From: Adiantum capillus-veneris
Lineage: Eukaryota; Streptophyta; Polypodiopsida; Polypodiales; Pteridaceae
Length of the DNA stretch: 64,000 nt
Assembly: GCA_014529385.2 (NCBI GenBank)
Contig: CM043942.1
Location: 20,493,491 to 20,557,490, forward strand
Reading direction: 5' to 3'
The notes below the pieces were generated by a model. It was not told the DNA's origin. It was given only the letters and a program-made list of their open reading frames with translations, and ran no database searches. Positions 1-12,799 of this stretch are shown one piece after another. The position numbers and the translations under genes were made by a program. How positions within the stretch are numbered: position 1 is the stretch's first letter; each line of letters begins with the position of its first letter.

Positions 1-284
1 GGAATTAGAACTTCTGCTCGGAAACAAACCAACTTACAAATTCATGAAGGATGTTAGGGAACAGTTAAAAGATGTTCTGGTGTAGATGCAAACTGCCAGA
101 GGAGTTTTGGATCAGAGAGTAAGGTCCATTCTAGAGGATCAGACAACCACTAGTAAAGGACCTCATACTAGAATTTCAGTCGGAGCACATGCAACTACTC
201 TCTGCAAATTGTTCCAGCTAGTGCGAATCACCAGAAAGATGATGCAGCAAGAGAACCAGACTGTTCTCAAATTTTTTAGAATTT

Positions 285-764
285 GTGTCTGATCCTCCAG
301 TTCTCTTGTATGCCTTTCCAGGAAGAGAGACGGAGCTGCCAAGATTCTTTCCAGCACTTTATCCTCAACATCCAGAACCAGGTGATCGCCTTACATACTT
401 CAAGATTATTGATGAGCTTCAGGATTGGTATGAGCGATCGACTGTGGAATGGAAGACTTGGCAAATGCTGTTCAATGATGCTCTCCAACTCAATGATATT
501 CAGACACTGAAAGAGGAGATGCCTTTTGAGCTGCCTCTTTCAGTACCTTGCCTTTTCAGCTGCCTCTTGCAATCTTTGTATGGCCACTCTATCAGTGGTC
601 AAGTCCGATCCCCAACATCAGAACCAAACGGTGGATTTTTTCGTCTCACATCAGAATCAGACAAGGAATTTTTCAGAAATTTTGGAATCTTGCCAAAATT
701 CAAGAAAGAAAGGAAGGATGTAGATGGCTGGATAGTTTCACTAAGTGGGAATGTTCTCTTATGA
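285..764 (+). CDS. hypothetical protein fragment, 159 codons
   Basis: This is the most protein-like frame in the left end. Its first ~85 residues are rich in aromatic and acidic residues with a plausible amphipathic pattern (DELQDWYERSTVEWKTW). The second half becomes Ser/Cys rich and looks like out-of-frame reading. I do not recognise a family. The start is a guess: the frame opens just upstream of the first Met and may be an internal exon or a retroelement gag/pol remnant. It lies 97 bases before an LTR boundary and shares no sequence with the gypsy gag next door. It could be non-coding. Confidence 0.25.
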   Translation: MSDPPVLLYAFPGRETELPRFFPALYPQHPEPGDRLTYFKIIDELQDWYERSTVEWKTWQMLFNDALQLNDIQTLKEEMPFELPLSVPCLFSCLLQSLYGHSISGQVRSPTSEPNGGFFRLTSESDKEFFRNFGILPKFKKERKDVDGWIVSLSGNVLL

Positions 765-820
765 GACGGGCAGCGAATTACTTAGTAATTACTATGGTAA
801 CTCTTACAGTAAACCCAAAG

Positions 821-832
821 GGTATAAATAGG
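821..832 (+). promoter_or_regulatory. TATA-like box
   Basis: The string ggtataaataggg fits a plant TATA box in a GC-richer context. It points right, toward the LTR boundary at 861. It may be the U3 promoter of a truncated LTR. No transcript start can be shown from sequence. Confidence 0.35.
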
Positions 833-860
833 GCCCATTACATTGTAATCGGATTGGCGG

Positions 861-1696
<836 letters not shown>

Positions 1697-1702
1697 TGCT
1701 CT

Positions 1703-2246
1703 CAGGTGCACCGGCCTCAATTTTTACCTTAAGGTCATGAAAGAGTCCGGATATGAACCTCTGCTTCTTTAGAAATTTTGCACCATCACCAGGGTTAGCA
1801 ACATTTCGTATCCATAGAGCCCAAAGACGTAGAAACTCTTGCTTGTACAAGTAGTAGTCGTCTAAGTCTTTTTGCTTATGAGAAACAATGTCTTGCCATA
1901 GTTTTTGAGTGTTTTGGGGATCAAGAAAGTATTTCTTGAAACGATTCAAAACTTCTGTGTAATATCCCTTAACTTCCTCAGGCAAAGAGTCAAACCAAGT
2001 GCTAGCATCTTTCCTAAGGACCACCTCAAACATTTCTACACGTTCTTGATCCCTTACTATCCTCTTGATACGACAAGACATCTTGAAATTCGCTAAAAAT
2101 AATTCTGCATCTTCTCCAGGCTCTCCAAAGAAAAGAGGATATCTAGACATTTGGCGTTGGCTCTCCATTGAATTGATTTCAAAGTGAAGCGTTTTTGTTT
2201 TTTCTTTCTTTAAAAGATTTACACAATAATATTTTCTAAATTGCAA
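1703..2246 (-). pseudogene. gypsy gag fragment (second copy)
   Basis: This minus-strand frame is a near-identical copy of the gag at 9475-10150. It encodes a capsid-like segment with the motifs FFGEPGEDAELFLANFK, TWFDSLPEEVKG and a Gln/Lys-rich helix region. Unlike the right-hand copy it keeps an ATG in the sequence coding MESQRQMS, at about 2172. It is cut off after the GAP residues, where it joins LTR A at a deletion junction near 1696-1703. No zinc knuckle, protease or pol follows. It is the only coding remnant of the left unit. Gag would form the virus-like particle in an active element; this piece cannot. Confidence 0.8.
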
Positions 2247-2780
2247 TCTATTCTACAACAAAATAAAAATATTCACATCAAATGACCTATGATAATCAAT
2301 AAGAGGTAGAATGAAAGGGTTTGGTGACGCGAGAATTTCTCCTACTCTTTGGGCACCAAACATGAACACCATACGTTGTTGAAAATGGATTTTTCTACTA
2401 ATTGCAATGTTTACTCTAATGTGTGGAGTGAAATGAAAGGGAAAAAACTCTATTCTCGGGCCATTATCCATGGTCTATGCATGACCTAATTCTTAAAACA
2501 AAACAAAAATATAGACGTCCAAACTAAGGTCGTACCTAATGAGACGCAAAATAAAAGGATTTATTGATGCGTTTATCTCTGCCAACCTAAGAGGACCTAA
2601 AATTCTATAAATTACACGTTGCAATTGCAACTTAGTACTAACAATTATGTGTACCTTTTGCCTTGCAATGGGAATGAAGGGATCATACAAATTCTCGTGA
2701 TTCATGCAAACTTCTTGACTATGCTAAATGGTTGATCCTACACAAAAATACACAAGCCGTCCTCCGTGGGGGCACCAATT
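2247..2780 (-). repeat. leader region between gag and LTR B (direct repeat of 10151-10711)
   Basis: AT-rich non-coding leader that matches the right-hand leader with small indels. Its left part differs from the other copy by a short insertion around 2290. It ends with the primer-site candidate next to LTR B (about 2764-2778). Confidence 0.75.
2764..2778 (-). other. candidate primer-binding site next to LTR B
   Basis: On the minus strand TTGGTGCCCCCACGG starts two bases after the LTR end CA. A TGG just after the LTR is the usual plant primer-site pattern. I cannot assign the tRNA. The same string is at 10695-10709. Confidence 0.5.
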
Positions 2781-2953
2781 TGAGGCGAACTAGGACGGGC
2801 AACAAGAAGAGTGGCCTCTAAGCACTCTTCTAGGCTCCCGTGCTGCTCAATTGGGTTGGGGTTGGAAAAAAAAACAACACACACACAAACCCGCAACCTA
2901 ACCCTACACAAATTTGGGGCACCACCTAGTTTTGGATGCGAACTAGGACGCGT

Positions 2954-3024
<71 letters not shown>

Positions 3025-4836
3025 GAGTGCTCGGGCTGCTTTGAAATAATCGACAGTGATCAAGAAAACACAATTATATATGTAAGAAAGAGAGAGAAGG
3101 GGGAGGGGGTGCTTGTTGCACTAATACCGTCTTACAAATCTGTCATGACTAATGAAAGTGAGATTAGTATTCGTTTGCTTGAGATTATCAAGAAGTTGGT
3201 GTGGATAGATGAAGAAGAGAGAGAGGAGAGAAGTGGAGGTGATAGGACTTTTCATAGTAGGTTAGTGTTAGTAAATTAGTAGAGGTAGTACTGTTATTGA
3301 TTTACAAATGGAATTGGATATTTACAATGGGAGTATCCAAGTAGGATACAAAGAAGGAAGAAAAAACTCTTAATAGGTAAGAAAATATGGATTTCTTACA
3401 ATGTTGATGCTCCAAGTGTCTTGAGTAGGGTCAATTTTGACACTTGTTGACGGTCCACTAGCTTTGACGGTACGTTTTTTCTCCACTCTTGACCTTCCTT
3501 GGGAGCCAAGGTAAATGAGCATGAGTAATCAATTAGCATGATGCTGTCTTTTAAGAGAAGAGGCTGAATTTTGTGGTTTTTTGATAGATATGGATAATAT
3601 GGATGAGGAAAAATGAGACTAGGTGGTCAATTTTGGAATGGAAGTGTGTGTAGGAGACATGAGTTCACCATGGTTTCTCTTATTATTCAAGGTTGAGAAG
3701 AAGGTGAGTAGGGTGCAGAGAGGAGTGGTGAGAGAGGTGGGGATGATGAGTGGAGAAGAATGTGTGAACGAGGAAAATGATAAAGTGGAAGAGGGAGTGT
3801 GGCTGTATAGCATGGGCAAACTGGGGTCCACCAATAAGATCATAGCTCACAGCTCGTAGCTCAAAAAAATATAAACAAATTTGCATCAAAAGTTTAGCCC
3901 ACGAGCTACAACTTTTGTTTGTATCACCTTTTCAAATTCGGAGAGCAAGTGATCTTTAAAAATTCAGCAAAATCGACTGTTTTTTTCCACTGTACAAAGT
4001 CCTTGTGGGGTCCTTCTTTGGATGATTTTTTTGAATACCTCCAAGAGTGAGCCCCCCATAGTGCATGCATGCATGCCACATACCCTTGACCTTATTTGAT
4101 AGGTCTATAATTGAAGATATTGTTGAGATCATGATATAAGTGAATAGTACAACTAAGAAAATCAAATATAGAGGGGTCTAAAAAAAATATGTACATGTCA
4201 AATATAAATAATGTAGGTGGAAAAAATATAAAGGGGTAAAGATAAATCTCTCTCATGATAAGTCTACCATAAAAAGATGAATATATTTGGTGGTCTAATT
4301 TATGAGAGGAATAGAGAATAGATGTAGGAAGGAAAAAATCACAATAGTGAGAAAATATACACATAAATAGAACTAGTTTTTTGGATTTTTGTTGGGATGA
4401 AGTTACACAAAAAATAAGAGAAACTTGCATGAATTTTTTTTATATGGAATAGAGAGTATGCAAAATGGTAAGAAAAAATATGGTAATGGTGAGTCAATGT
4501 ACATAGCATAAATAACACACCATAGGTAGAATATTTAAATAAATACCAAAATAATTATGAAAAATCCTTTTATTTAGGCTCTATATACAATGAAATATTT
4601 ACACACAAATGGGCCATAATATACTTATAATTTTATATTTTTATTTATTTATTTGTTTGGCTCAACTAGTCCAGTGACTGGCTAATTGAGGGTTTTTAAG
4701 AAGATATGGGTAAAGTCCCCTAACTCACACACACCTATATATAGTGAAAGGGTGAGGGTAACCATAGTGTTTGAGTGATTTGATGGGGTGAGGTAACTCA
4801 CTATGGAAATTACAGAGAGCCGAAAAACGGCTATCA
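2781..4836 (-). repeat. LTR B of the gypsy composite (central)
   Basis: The boundaries are TG at 2781 and CA at 4836, next to a primer-site candidate on the left and a polypurine tract on the right (minus-strand sense). It matches LTR C over most of its length but lacks a block of about 590 bp, corresponding to 11088-11677, at position 3171. It extends about 540 bp beyond the point where LTR C is cut off. Confidence 0.8.
2956..3021. repeat. (GA)n microsatellite, about 33 units
   Basis: Pure AG tract of 66 bp at the same LTR position as those in LTR A and LTR C. Confidence 0.95.
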
Positions 4837-4853
4837 TTAGCCCTCCCCTAGAT
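4837..4853 (-). other. polypurine tract of the gypsy element
   Basis: The minus strand reads AGGGGAGGGCTAA directly before the LTR start TGATAGCC. A PPT at this place primes plus-strand synthesis in LTR retrotransposons. It supports the LTR boundary at 4836. Confidence 0.7.
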
Positions 4854-4863
4854 GATGGTACAT

Positions 4864-5428
4864 TTATGTACCATCAAAACGCATATCTTCCAATGAGAGT
4901 GTTTTTCGATCCTTCGTAATATTTGGTGGCTTAGTTGAATCTTCATCCTGTAGTACCAAGATCAAAGACTTACATGGTATTGTAGTTGTTCCATGCTCTT
5001 GTAGATTCTCTGGTAGAACTTGACTCAAGTAAGGCTTTAGTCGATACCCATTCACCTTCTTGGGGTGCTCTTTGCCATCCAAATCCATGAGTTAATAGTA
5101 GCTAGAGTTGAAGGTCTTCTTGACAATGTATGGTCCCTGCCATCTTGTATTAAACTTCACATCAAAGAGATTGTCAAGGAGATTATCGTACCTTAGCACC
5201 AAATCTCCTTCCTTGATCCCTTTGTCTTTCACCTTTTTGTCGAGCTTGTCCTTTATTTGCGTAGCCTTTCTTTTATAGCACTCATAAGCTGCCTCCCGTT
5301 TCCATTCTAGTTCTGCGAGGGTGATAAGTCAATCTTCCCATGCTGCTTCTTCTCCTTGTGCCACCTTTCCATGAAGTCGCATTGTTGGAATATGAGCTCG
5401 ATGGGTTGCAAAGCTTCTTGACCATAGA
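4864..5428 (-). pseudogene. gypsy integrase C-terminal region, broken
   Basis: Reading from 5428 down to 4864 on the minus strand gives the end of the integrase in more than one frame. The pieces include FHLVYGQEA, then GDLVLRYDNL, TRWQGPYIVKK and YRLKPYLSQV, which fit the GPY/F-like tail of plant Tat integrases. At least one frameshift near 5428 and one or more stops around 5090-5350 separate them from the core domain. No chromodomain follows. The last frame (4864-5088, 74 codons) ends 11 bases before the polypurine tract. Confidence 0.7.
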
Positions 5429-6424
5429 CTAGGTGGAAGGGTGTGAACTCTGTCGCTTCCTGTAGGTAGTCCGATAGGCCCACAATGCTCCATCCAAGAA
5501 GTCATCCCATAGCTTTGTCTTGTTCTTTACCATCTTCCGGATGATTCCTGCAATGATACCATTAGCCTTCTCTACCAAACCATTTGACTGAGGGTAGTAG
5601 TGTGTGCTATGCCGATGTAGAATGTGAAGCTCATCACAAACTTCCGTGAGCAAGACCTCCCTAAACCCTGGACCATTATCAAAAAAAATCTCCAAAGGTG
5701 TGCCAAATCTGCAACAAATGTGAGTGTACACAAACTTGCTAACTGTCCTCTCATTTACCTTTGCCACACTTTGTGCTTCCACCCACCTAGTCATATAGTC
5801 TACAGCCACTACAATGTAGAGTTTACCATTTTTTGTCCTAGGTAGAGGACCCATAGCATCAATGCCCCACTTTTCAAAGGGTCCATTTGCAAGCACGATT
5901 TGCCTTGGACCATAAACCAATCTTCTATTCCCATTTACTTGACAATTGTGACAACTTTTACACCAATGGTGGACATCCACATGCAGACTTGGCCAAACAT
6001 ACCCCGCAAGAAAAATCTTCTTCACAGTTAACTCTTGGGCAAAATGACCACCACATGCCTCTTCATGAAAACCTTTTAGAATTGTTGGAATTTCCTTGAT
6101 AGTTGGTACTCTTCTGCACACTTGATCCTTCCCTCTTTGATAGAGGGATCCTTGTAGGAAGAGATACACACTTGCCTTTTTCATGAGTCTCCTCTTATGA
6201 GCCTTCGTGAAGTCTTGTGGAAACTCATCCTCCAAAATGTAGCTAATAATGGGAGTCAATGACTCCAATCCTTGGTATCTCGGTTGCTTGACAGTTGCTG
6301 CCATCATGATGACCTGCACTTCTTTCTTAACACATGCAACTGCTTTTTGTGCAAGTAAATCTGCATCTTCATTTTGTTTCCTAGGGATATAATATAGTTG
6401 CACTTCTTCAAATTGAGTAAACAA
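5429..6424 (-). pseudogene. gypsy RNase H end plus integrase core
   Basis: This 331-codon frame starts inside the second RNase H (IPRKQNEDADLLAQKA, residues ~13-28). The integrase zinc-binding region follows with His120, His127, Cys158 and Cys161. The catalytic core has Asp189 (GIDAMG), Asp249 (FFDNGP) and Glu285 (NGLVEKAN), spaced 59 and 35 residues, as expected for D,D(35)E integrases. Integrase would insert the cDNA copy into the genome. The triad is intact, but the frame ends at a shift after the WAYRTTYR motif, and the upstream pol frame is separated by stops. The nominal start is internal, so this is a piece of a polyprotein. Confidence 0.85.
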
Positions 6425-6547
6425 CCTACGAATGGCATAAACTTTTGTCCTTAGGTTTTCATTCTTGCATGCCCAAATGCCTAAAATCTGCTACACAATG
6501 AGAAGTGCATCTCCCTTTACCATGAGACGTCGTATACGTTGGCCAAT

Positions 6548-7783
6548 TCACATTTTTAAACCATGAAGTAGTGTGTCGTATTTTGCTTCATTGTTGCTAG
6601 TTGAACCTGATAGATTGATCTTCCCTTTCATGACCACCTCTCCACTTGGGTTGAGCAATACTAGCCCTCCCCGTGCTTTTCCTGTGACTCGTCGAAACGC
6701 TCCATCAAAGAACAAGGTAAAAGCATTAGGAATATTTTTAGGTGGTAGCAATGGTAAGGTCTTTACTTCAGGCACCTTAATCTCCTTCTCATGTACCCTA
6801 TAAGTAAGGATCCCTGCCAATTGTGTGTGCACACTATCTTCTACTTTGAAAGAGTATTGAAACTCTTGAAACTCCATAATCCACTTTGAGATCCTAGTAC
6901 TAAGATTCATTTGAGATGACACCCAAAGGAACAAATTTTCTACAACAGTGAGAATTACAAAATATTTTGGTAGCAAGTAGGATCTAAACTTTCTCACCGC
7001 AAACATGAGAGAAAGTATCATGAGATCTGCCTCTGTGTAGCCTCTCTCCAAGGCATTCATGACCCTACTAGAAAAGTAGATGGGTCGCATTCTGGTACTG
7101 TGGGGATCTTGCTGTAGTAACACAACACCAATTGTTTCCTTCCCAACACTAGAGCTAACAAAGAATGTGTACTCCCAACAAGGAGGCATGAGTATTGGTA
7201 GCTCTGACAAAATGACTTTAATGTTACAAAAGTACTCTTCAAGCTCATCAGAACATGCAAATTCTACTTGTTGTGTCAACTTTTGCAAAGGATGAAGCAA
7301 CTCCAAAGCTAAGTGAATAAAGCGTGACATATACTTCACCTTTTGAATGAATGAGATGACCTCTTTGAGATTCTTGGGTGATAAGAGCTCAATAAGAGCC
7401 TTTGCCTTTGAAGGATCCACCTCAATGCCTTTATAGGAAACCTTGTGACCAAGCAAGATCACTTCATCCTCACCTATGTGACATTTGTCGGGGTTGAGTT
7501 GACCTCCCATGTCGTAGAGCTTCTTTAAACCTTCGTCTACCCTTTGTAGATGCAATGATTTTGAGCTATGAATGCAGAAATCATCAATGAACACCCTAAT
7601 TGACTTTCCAAAGAAGGCTTGAAACACCATGTTCATGAAACGTTGGAATGTTGTAGGAGCATTTGTCAGAACAAATGGCATGACTCTAAAAGCATAACAA
7701 CCCCAAGGAGTGATAAAGGTTGTTTTCAATTGATCTTCCAATGCAATACCTATTTGAAAGTAACCTGAGTAGCCATCACACAT
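6548..7783 (-). pseudogene. gypsy reverse transcriptase, RNase H and second RNase H (part)
   Basis: The 411-codon frame covers RT from the MCDGYSGYFQI motif through the catalytic FIDD at residues 65-68 and the thumb region (LLGHKVS, EVDPSKAKA). A degenerate RNase H-like domain comes next (YFSSRVMNALERGYTEAD). A second RNase H begins near residue 355 with FFDGA (Asp ~360) and SNNEAKY (Glu ~399). That second domain is the hallmark of the Tat lineage. A stop at 6548 cuts it, and its remainder continues past 6424. Upstream, an in-frame stop separates this frame from the RT N-terminus. The product would copy element RNA into DNA. Confidence 0.85.
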
Positions 7784-7825
7784 AGTGTACTTCTCATGAC
7801 TAGCTACCTCATTTAGTATCTCATC

Positions 7826-8611
7826 CTAAAATGGGAGGGGAAAGTGATCTCTGTTTGTTGCCTCATTGAGTGGACGGTAATCCACACACACCCTCCACTT
7901 GCCGTTTTTCTTAGGAGTGACAACAACGGGAGAGACCCACTGTGAATTCTCCACTAGATAAATGAAACCTGCTACTAGAAGTTTTCTTACCTCCTTGAGT
8001 AAAGCCAGCTCTTTGATGAATCCTAGCCTTCGTAGCTTCTGAGCCTTAGGTGTGGCCTCTGGCTTCAACTCAATTTTGTGTTGAACAGCATCTCTTCCAC
8101 GCACATCGGTGTAGTATTTAGCAAAAAGCCTAGAAAATTTCCTTAGCACACATTTGAACTCCTCTCTTTCGCCCTTTGTAAGTGTTGTAGACAACATACC
8201 TTCTAACATTCCTTCATCTTGCACATTTTGGTTCTCTTGGGAACCTACCTCTTCCAAACCTGGGCAAGAGGTCTCTTGGTTGTTTGGCTTAAACCTTACC
8301 CCCATGACTTCGATGGAAGACTCCTCTTCGGTAATGCTGCCGCTACTTTCTCCTTCTGAAGTGCTATCGGTCCAGCCTTCCTCCGTCTCACTTTGAGATG
8401 ATTCTTCATGGAGCTCGTCTTGGCGTTTCTCCTTCATGTCAAAGAAAACCTTCTTATGATTGTCATTCCTGCAAATTAGCTTTCCACTCTCCCAATCCTG
8501 CAAAGCTCGCATTTTCATTAGCCATGGTCTTCCTAGGATAAATGGGTAACCATTTCCTTTGGTAGACATGACATAGAAATCCACTGCCTTCTTAATGCCA
8601 AAGGCCTCCAC
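7826..8611 (-). pseudogene. gypsy protease end, linker and RT N-terminus
   Basis: This 261-codon frame begins in the last part of the retropepsin region (YPFILGRPWL near residue 25). An acidic Ser/Glu-rich linker of about 80 residues follows. It ends in the RT fingers: WVSPVVVTPKKNGKWRVCVD and YRPLNEAT, both standard gypsy RT motifs. The frame stops right after HFPLPF at 7826, and the next codons continue in the same sense as the RT palm, so a single stop breaks RT. It overlaps the previous frame (8533-9396) because of a shift near 8600. Confidence 0.85.
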
Positions 8612-9396
8612 AAAACATTTTTACAAATGCCTACGCACCTAGACTTGCTATTGTTTGCCATTTTTACTTTGATTTCAGGGGTCTCATGGATGTGCATGCC
8701 TAGTCTTTGCATGAATCCCTCTGTCATGATGCAAATTTGTGCACCCCCATCCACTAGACCTTTCGTAACCAATCTTCCTTTGATGTAACAATCTAGCACC
8801 GGTGTAATATCCTCATTCATTTCAGCTTGTGCAATTTGTACAACAGGCACACTCTCTTTTACCTTTCTCCTAGTGCTAACTGCCTTTGTTAAATCCCTCC
8901 TAACTTTTGGGCATAATGCAAGAAACTGAGGCCACGAGATATCAGGACCCGTACCTCTCATGTCTTCCAAAAAGTTGTATGGAGCCATACCATGTCCAAG
9001 AGGGAAGTCTTGGAGATTGATAAGACGTCGAGTCCTCCTAGCTTCCTTGGTCTCCTTTTCCTTCTTGCCTCGTCCATGGTCACTCTGTGATGTGACACCT
9101 TCTTTCTCTTTACCCTTTCCTCGACCGCGCTTAATGCCATTTGCTTCCATGTCAACCTCATTTGAATTTTTCACCTCTACTACATGCACATTTGGATCTG
9201 GCAAAGGTGGAACTCCTTCAAACCCTTGTGGAGGTGGTCTTGGTCCATTTAGTCTTTGTAGAAGCCTTGGTTGTTGACCAACTCCTTCACCTGCATTCAT
9301 CACTGGGTAATTCAAGTTAGGTCTCCCTGGCTCCCCACGGGGCCAAGGACAATTATAGATCCCATGTTCAGACTCACCGCAATTACAACATTGCAA
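8533..9396 (-). pseudogene. gypsy nucleocapsid zinc knuckle and aspartic protease
   Basis: The frame opens with a CX2CX4HX4C zinc knuckle (CCNCGESEHGIYNCPW, residues ~3-18), which binds genomic RNA in Gag. A Pro/Gly-rich and then a highly basic Lys/Arg/Glu linker follow. The protease active-site region reads GLVDGGAQICIM, where the DGGA motif is the plant non-chromovirus form of the D(S/T)G retropepsin motif, followed by VKMANNS. After that the frame shifts near 8600 and the last ~20 residues are out of frame. Together with 9475-10150 this is one gag-pro unit interrupted by a TGA at 9475-9477. Confidence 0.85.
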
Positions 9397-9474
9397 GACT
9401 CTCCTAGGTCGTGAATCTCGCTCTTCAAACTTCTTTGCTTGTCCCTTTGGACCTACAGCTTGGGCAAGGTGAAT

Positions 9475-10150
9475 TCACAAGCTGCTTAAATATTCATTTA
9501 ACTTCTCAATCACTTGTGTCGTTACCTCACGAAGCTCCCTAGATGTTGATTCTTGTGACTTACCTTTGGGTCTAAGACCTTCTATTGGAATCTCCCCCCT
9601 TAAGCACTTGAGTTTCCTATATTTCTCAGCAGCCCTAGTTTCAGCTGCATCAAAGGTAGCAGGTGCACCGGCCTCAAATTTTACCTTAAGGTCAGAAAAG
9701 AATCGGGATATGAACCTCTCCTTCTTTAGAAATTCTGCACCATCACTAGGGTTAGCAACATTTCGTATCCATAGAGCCCAAAGACGTAGAAACTCTTGCT
9801 TGTACAAGTAGTAGTCGTCTAAGTCTTTTTGCTTATGAGAAACAATGTCTTGCCATAGTTTTTGAGTGTTCTGGGGATCAAAGAAGTATTTCTTGAAACG
9901 ATTCAAAACTTCTGTGTAATTTCCCTTAACTTCTTCAGGCAAAGAGTCAAACCAAGTGCTAGCATCTTTCCTAAGGACCACCTCAAACATTTCTACACGT
10001 TCTTGATCAGTTACTATCCTCTTGATACGGCAAGACATCTTGAAATTTGCTAAAAATAATTCAGCATCCTCTCCAGGCTCTCCAAAGAAAAGAGGATATC
10101 CAGAAATTTGGCGTTGGCTCTCCGTTGAATTAATTTCAAAGTAACGTGTT
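9475..10150 (-). pseudogene. gypsy gag capsid region (main copy)
   Basis: The capsid-like region carries FFGEPGEDAELFLANFK, TWFDSLPEEVKG, LWQDIVSHKQKDLDDYY and a C-terminal KCLRGEIPIEGLRPKGK. The left copy starts at an ATG, but at the equivalent place here the codon is ACG, so the first usable Met is at about 10038 and the product would lack its N-terminus. The frame ends at a TGA (9475-9477), after which the same frame stays open into the zinc knuckle. That stop could be a decay mutation or a readthrough site; decay is more likely given the other lesions. Confidence 0.8.
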
Positions 10151-10711
10151 TATGTTTTTTATTTCTTTAAAAGATTTATACAATAATATTTTCTAAATTG
10201 CAATCTATTCTACAACAAAATAAAAATATTCACATCAAATGACCTAGAGGTAGAATACCAGGGTTTCGTGACGCGAGAATTTCTCCTACTCTTTGGGCAC
10301 CATACATTGTTGAAAATGGATTTTTCTACTAATTGCAATGTTTACTCTAATGTGTGGAGTGAAATGAAAGGGAAAAACCTCTATTCCTGGGCCATTATCC
10401 ATGGTCTATGCATGACCTAATTCTTAAAACAAAACAAAAATATAGACGTCCAAACTAAGGTCGTACCTAATGAGACGCAAAATAAAAAGATTTACTGATG
10501 CGTTTATCTCTGCCAACCTAAGAGGACCTAAAATTCTATGAATTACATGTTGAAATTGCAACTTAGTACTAACAATTATGTGTACCTTTTGCCTTGCAAT
10601 GGTAATGAAGGGATCATACAAATTCTCGTGATTCATGCAAACTTCTTGACTATGCTAAAAGGTTGATCGTACACAAAAATACACAAGCCGTCCTCCGTGG
10701 GGGCACCAATT
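10151..10711 (-). other. gypsy 5' leader with primer-binding site candidate
   Basis: AT-rich untranslated leader between LTR C and gag. The primer-site candidate TTGGTGCCCCCACGG lies at 10695-10709 on the minus strand, two bases inside the LTR boundary. It is a direct repeat of 2247-2780. Confidence 0.65.
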
Positions 10712-10880
10712 TGAGGCGGTCCAGGGCGCGCGACAAGAACAGTGGCCTCTAAGCACTCTTCTAGGCTCCCGTGCTGCTTAATTGGGTTGGGGTTGGGAAA
10801 AACAACAACACACACAAACCCGCAACCTAACCCTACACAAATTTGGGGCACCACCTAGTTTTGGATGCGAACTAGGACGC

Positions 10881-10939
<59 letters not shown>

Positions 10940-12797
10940 CAGTGTTCGGGCTGCTTTGAAATGTTCGACAGTGATCAAGTAAACACAATTATATATGTAA
11001 GAAAGAGAGAGAAGGGGGAGGGGGTGCTTGTTGCACTAATACCTTCTTATAAATCTGTCATGACCAATGAAAGTGAGATTAGTATTTGTTCAACATATCT
11101 TGAGTAAATTACAACACAACACATCACAAGAAAAGCCACCCCAAGCACTGTCTTAAGGCCAGGGGAGTCCTCTCCACCCTGTCGCCCTCTTACAGTGTGT
11201 GGGATTTATGGCTAAATTGATGACAACACCCAGAGACAAGCCATCAAGAACTTTAAAAAAAACACCAAGACACTTACACATCATTGTTGTCCATTACTTC
11301 ACGTTGGAAGAGAGACAAAGTATCCAAGCTTAGTCCAAATCCACCCTCCTTCATTCAGCAAATGTTAGGCTTACACTAGTAGGAGAAATGATAGATTTCC
11401 TACTTTCAATTGAATGATCACTCTCTCTTACAATGGCATAGAGTTCCCTTGCTAATCACCCCTAATACAACACATGCATATGTATAAGACAATGAGCTTC
11501 CACTCAAGAGCTCCTTCTAGAGAGGTTGAGCTTGGCTTCTCAAGCTATAGCATAGTGCTCTTGTTTATGGCTCCCCTCTTTTGTGCTAGCTATACCCTCC
11601 TTTTATAGCAATTTTGAGGGCTAGGATTACTCCTCTAAACATGGTTGGGTTAGATTTTCAGCACTTATCTAATTTCTTTTGCTTGAAATTATCAAGAAGT
11701 TGGTGTGGATAGATGAAGAAGAGAGAGAGGAGAGAAGTGGAGGTGATAGGACTTTTCATAGTAGGTTAGTGTTAGTAAATTAGTAGAGGTAGTACTGTTA
11801 TTGATTTACAAATGGAATTGGATATTTACAATGGGAGTATCCAAGTAGGATACAAATAAGGAAGAAAAAACTCTTAATAGGTAAGAAAATATGGATTTCT
11901 TACAATGTTGATGCTCCAAGTGTCTTGAGTAGGGTCAATTTTGACGCTTGTTGACGATCCACTAGCTTTGACGGTACGTTTTTTGTCCACTCTTGACCTT
12001 CCTTGGGAGCCAAGGTAAGTGAACATGAGTAATCAATCACCATGATGCTGTCTTTCAAGAGAAGAGGCTGAATTTTGTGGTTGTTTTATAGATATGGGTA
12101 ATATGGATGAGGAAAAATGAGACTAGGTGATCAATTTTGGAATGGAAGTTTGTATAGGAGACATGAGTTCACCATGGTTTCTCTTATTCTTCAAGGTTGA
12201 GAAGAAGGTGAGTAGGGTGCAGAGAGGAGTGGTGAGAGAGGTGGGGATGATGAGTGGAGAAGTGTGTGTGAAAGAGGAAAATGATTAAGTGGAAGAGCGA
12301 GTGTGGCTGTATAGCATGGGCAAAGTGGGGTCCACCAATAAAATCATAGCTCACAGCTCGTAGCTCAAAAAAATATGAACAAATTTTCTTCAAAAGTTTA
12401 GCCCACGAGCTACAACTTTTGTTTGTATCACCTTTTCAAATTCGGAGAGCAAGTGATCTTTAAAAATTTAGCAAAATCGACTGTTTTTTTCCACTGCACA
12501 AAGTCCTTGTGGGGTCCTTCTTTGGATGATTCTTTTGAATATCTCCAAGAGTGAGCCCCCCATAGTGCATGCATGCATGCCACGTACCCTTGACCTTATT
12601 TGGTAGGTCTATAATTGAAGATATTGTTGAGATCAGGATATAAGTGAATAGTACACCTAAGAAAATCAAATATAGAGGGTTCTTTAAAAAAAATGTACAT
12701 GTCAAATATAAATAATATAGGTGGAGAAAATATAAAGGGATCAAAATAAATCTCGCTCATTATAAGTCTACCATAAAAAGACGAATATTTTTGGTGG
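10712..12797 (-). repeat. LTR C of the gypsy composite (5' LTR, truncated)
   Basis: It starts with TG at 10712. It includes the ~590-bp segment (11088-11677) that LTR B lacks and LTR A keeps in part. Homology with LTR B continues to 12797 and then stops inside ttggtgg, where chromovirus coding sequence begins. The outer end and any target duplication on this side are lost. Confidence 0.8.
10883..10936. repeat. (GA)n microsatellite, about 27 units
   Basis: Third copy of the LTR-internal AG tract; 54 bp. Confidence 0.95.
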
Positions 12798-12799
12798 GG

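Larger units (their letters stand above)
1..860 (+). other. retroelement-like debris left of the gypsy composite
   Basis: Several short overlapping reading frames run forward here and are broken by stops, so this looks like a decayed coding region rather than a working gene. A short phrase around ccttttgagctgcctctt is repeated near 522 and 550. The stretch ends abruptly at 860/861, where the gypsy LTR starts with TG. A TATA-like box near 823 suggests part of an LTR or promoter, but I found no second copy in the window to prove it. No known domain was recognised. Confidence 0.35.

Noticed and set aside
8154-9277. Plus-strand ORFs across the gypsy protease and zinc knuckle
   Set aside because: They are shadows of minus-strand coding sequence that shows clear family motifs.
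9475-9477. Programmed stop readthrough between gag and the zinc knuckle
   Set aside because: Possible in principle, but the element has several other stops and shifts and lost the gag ATG, so simple decay explains it.
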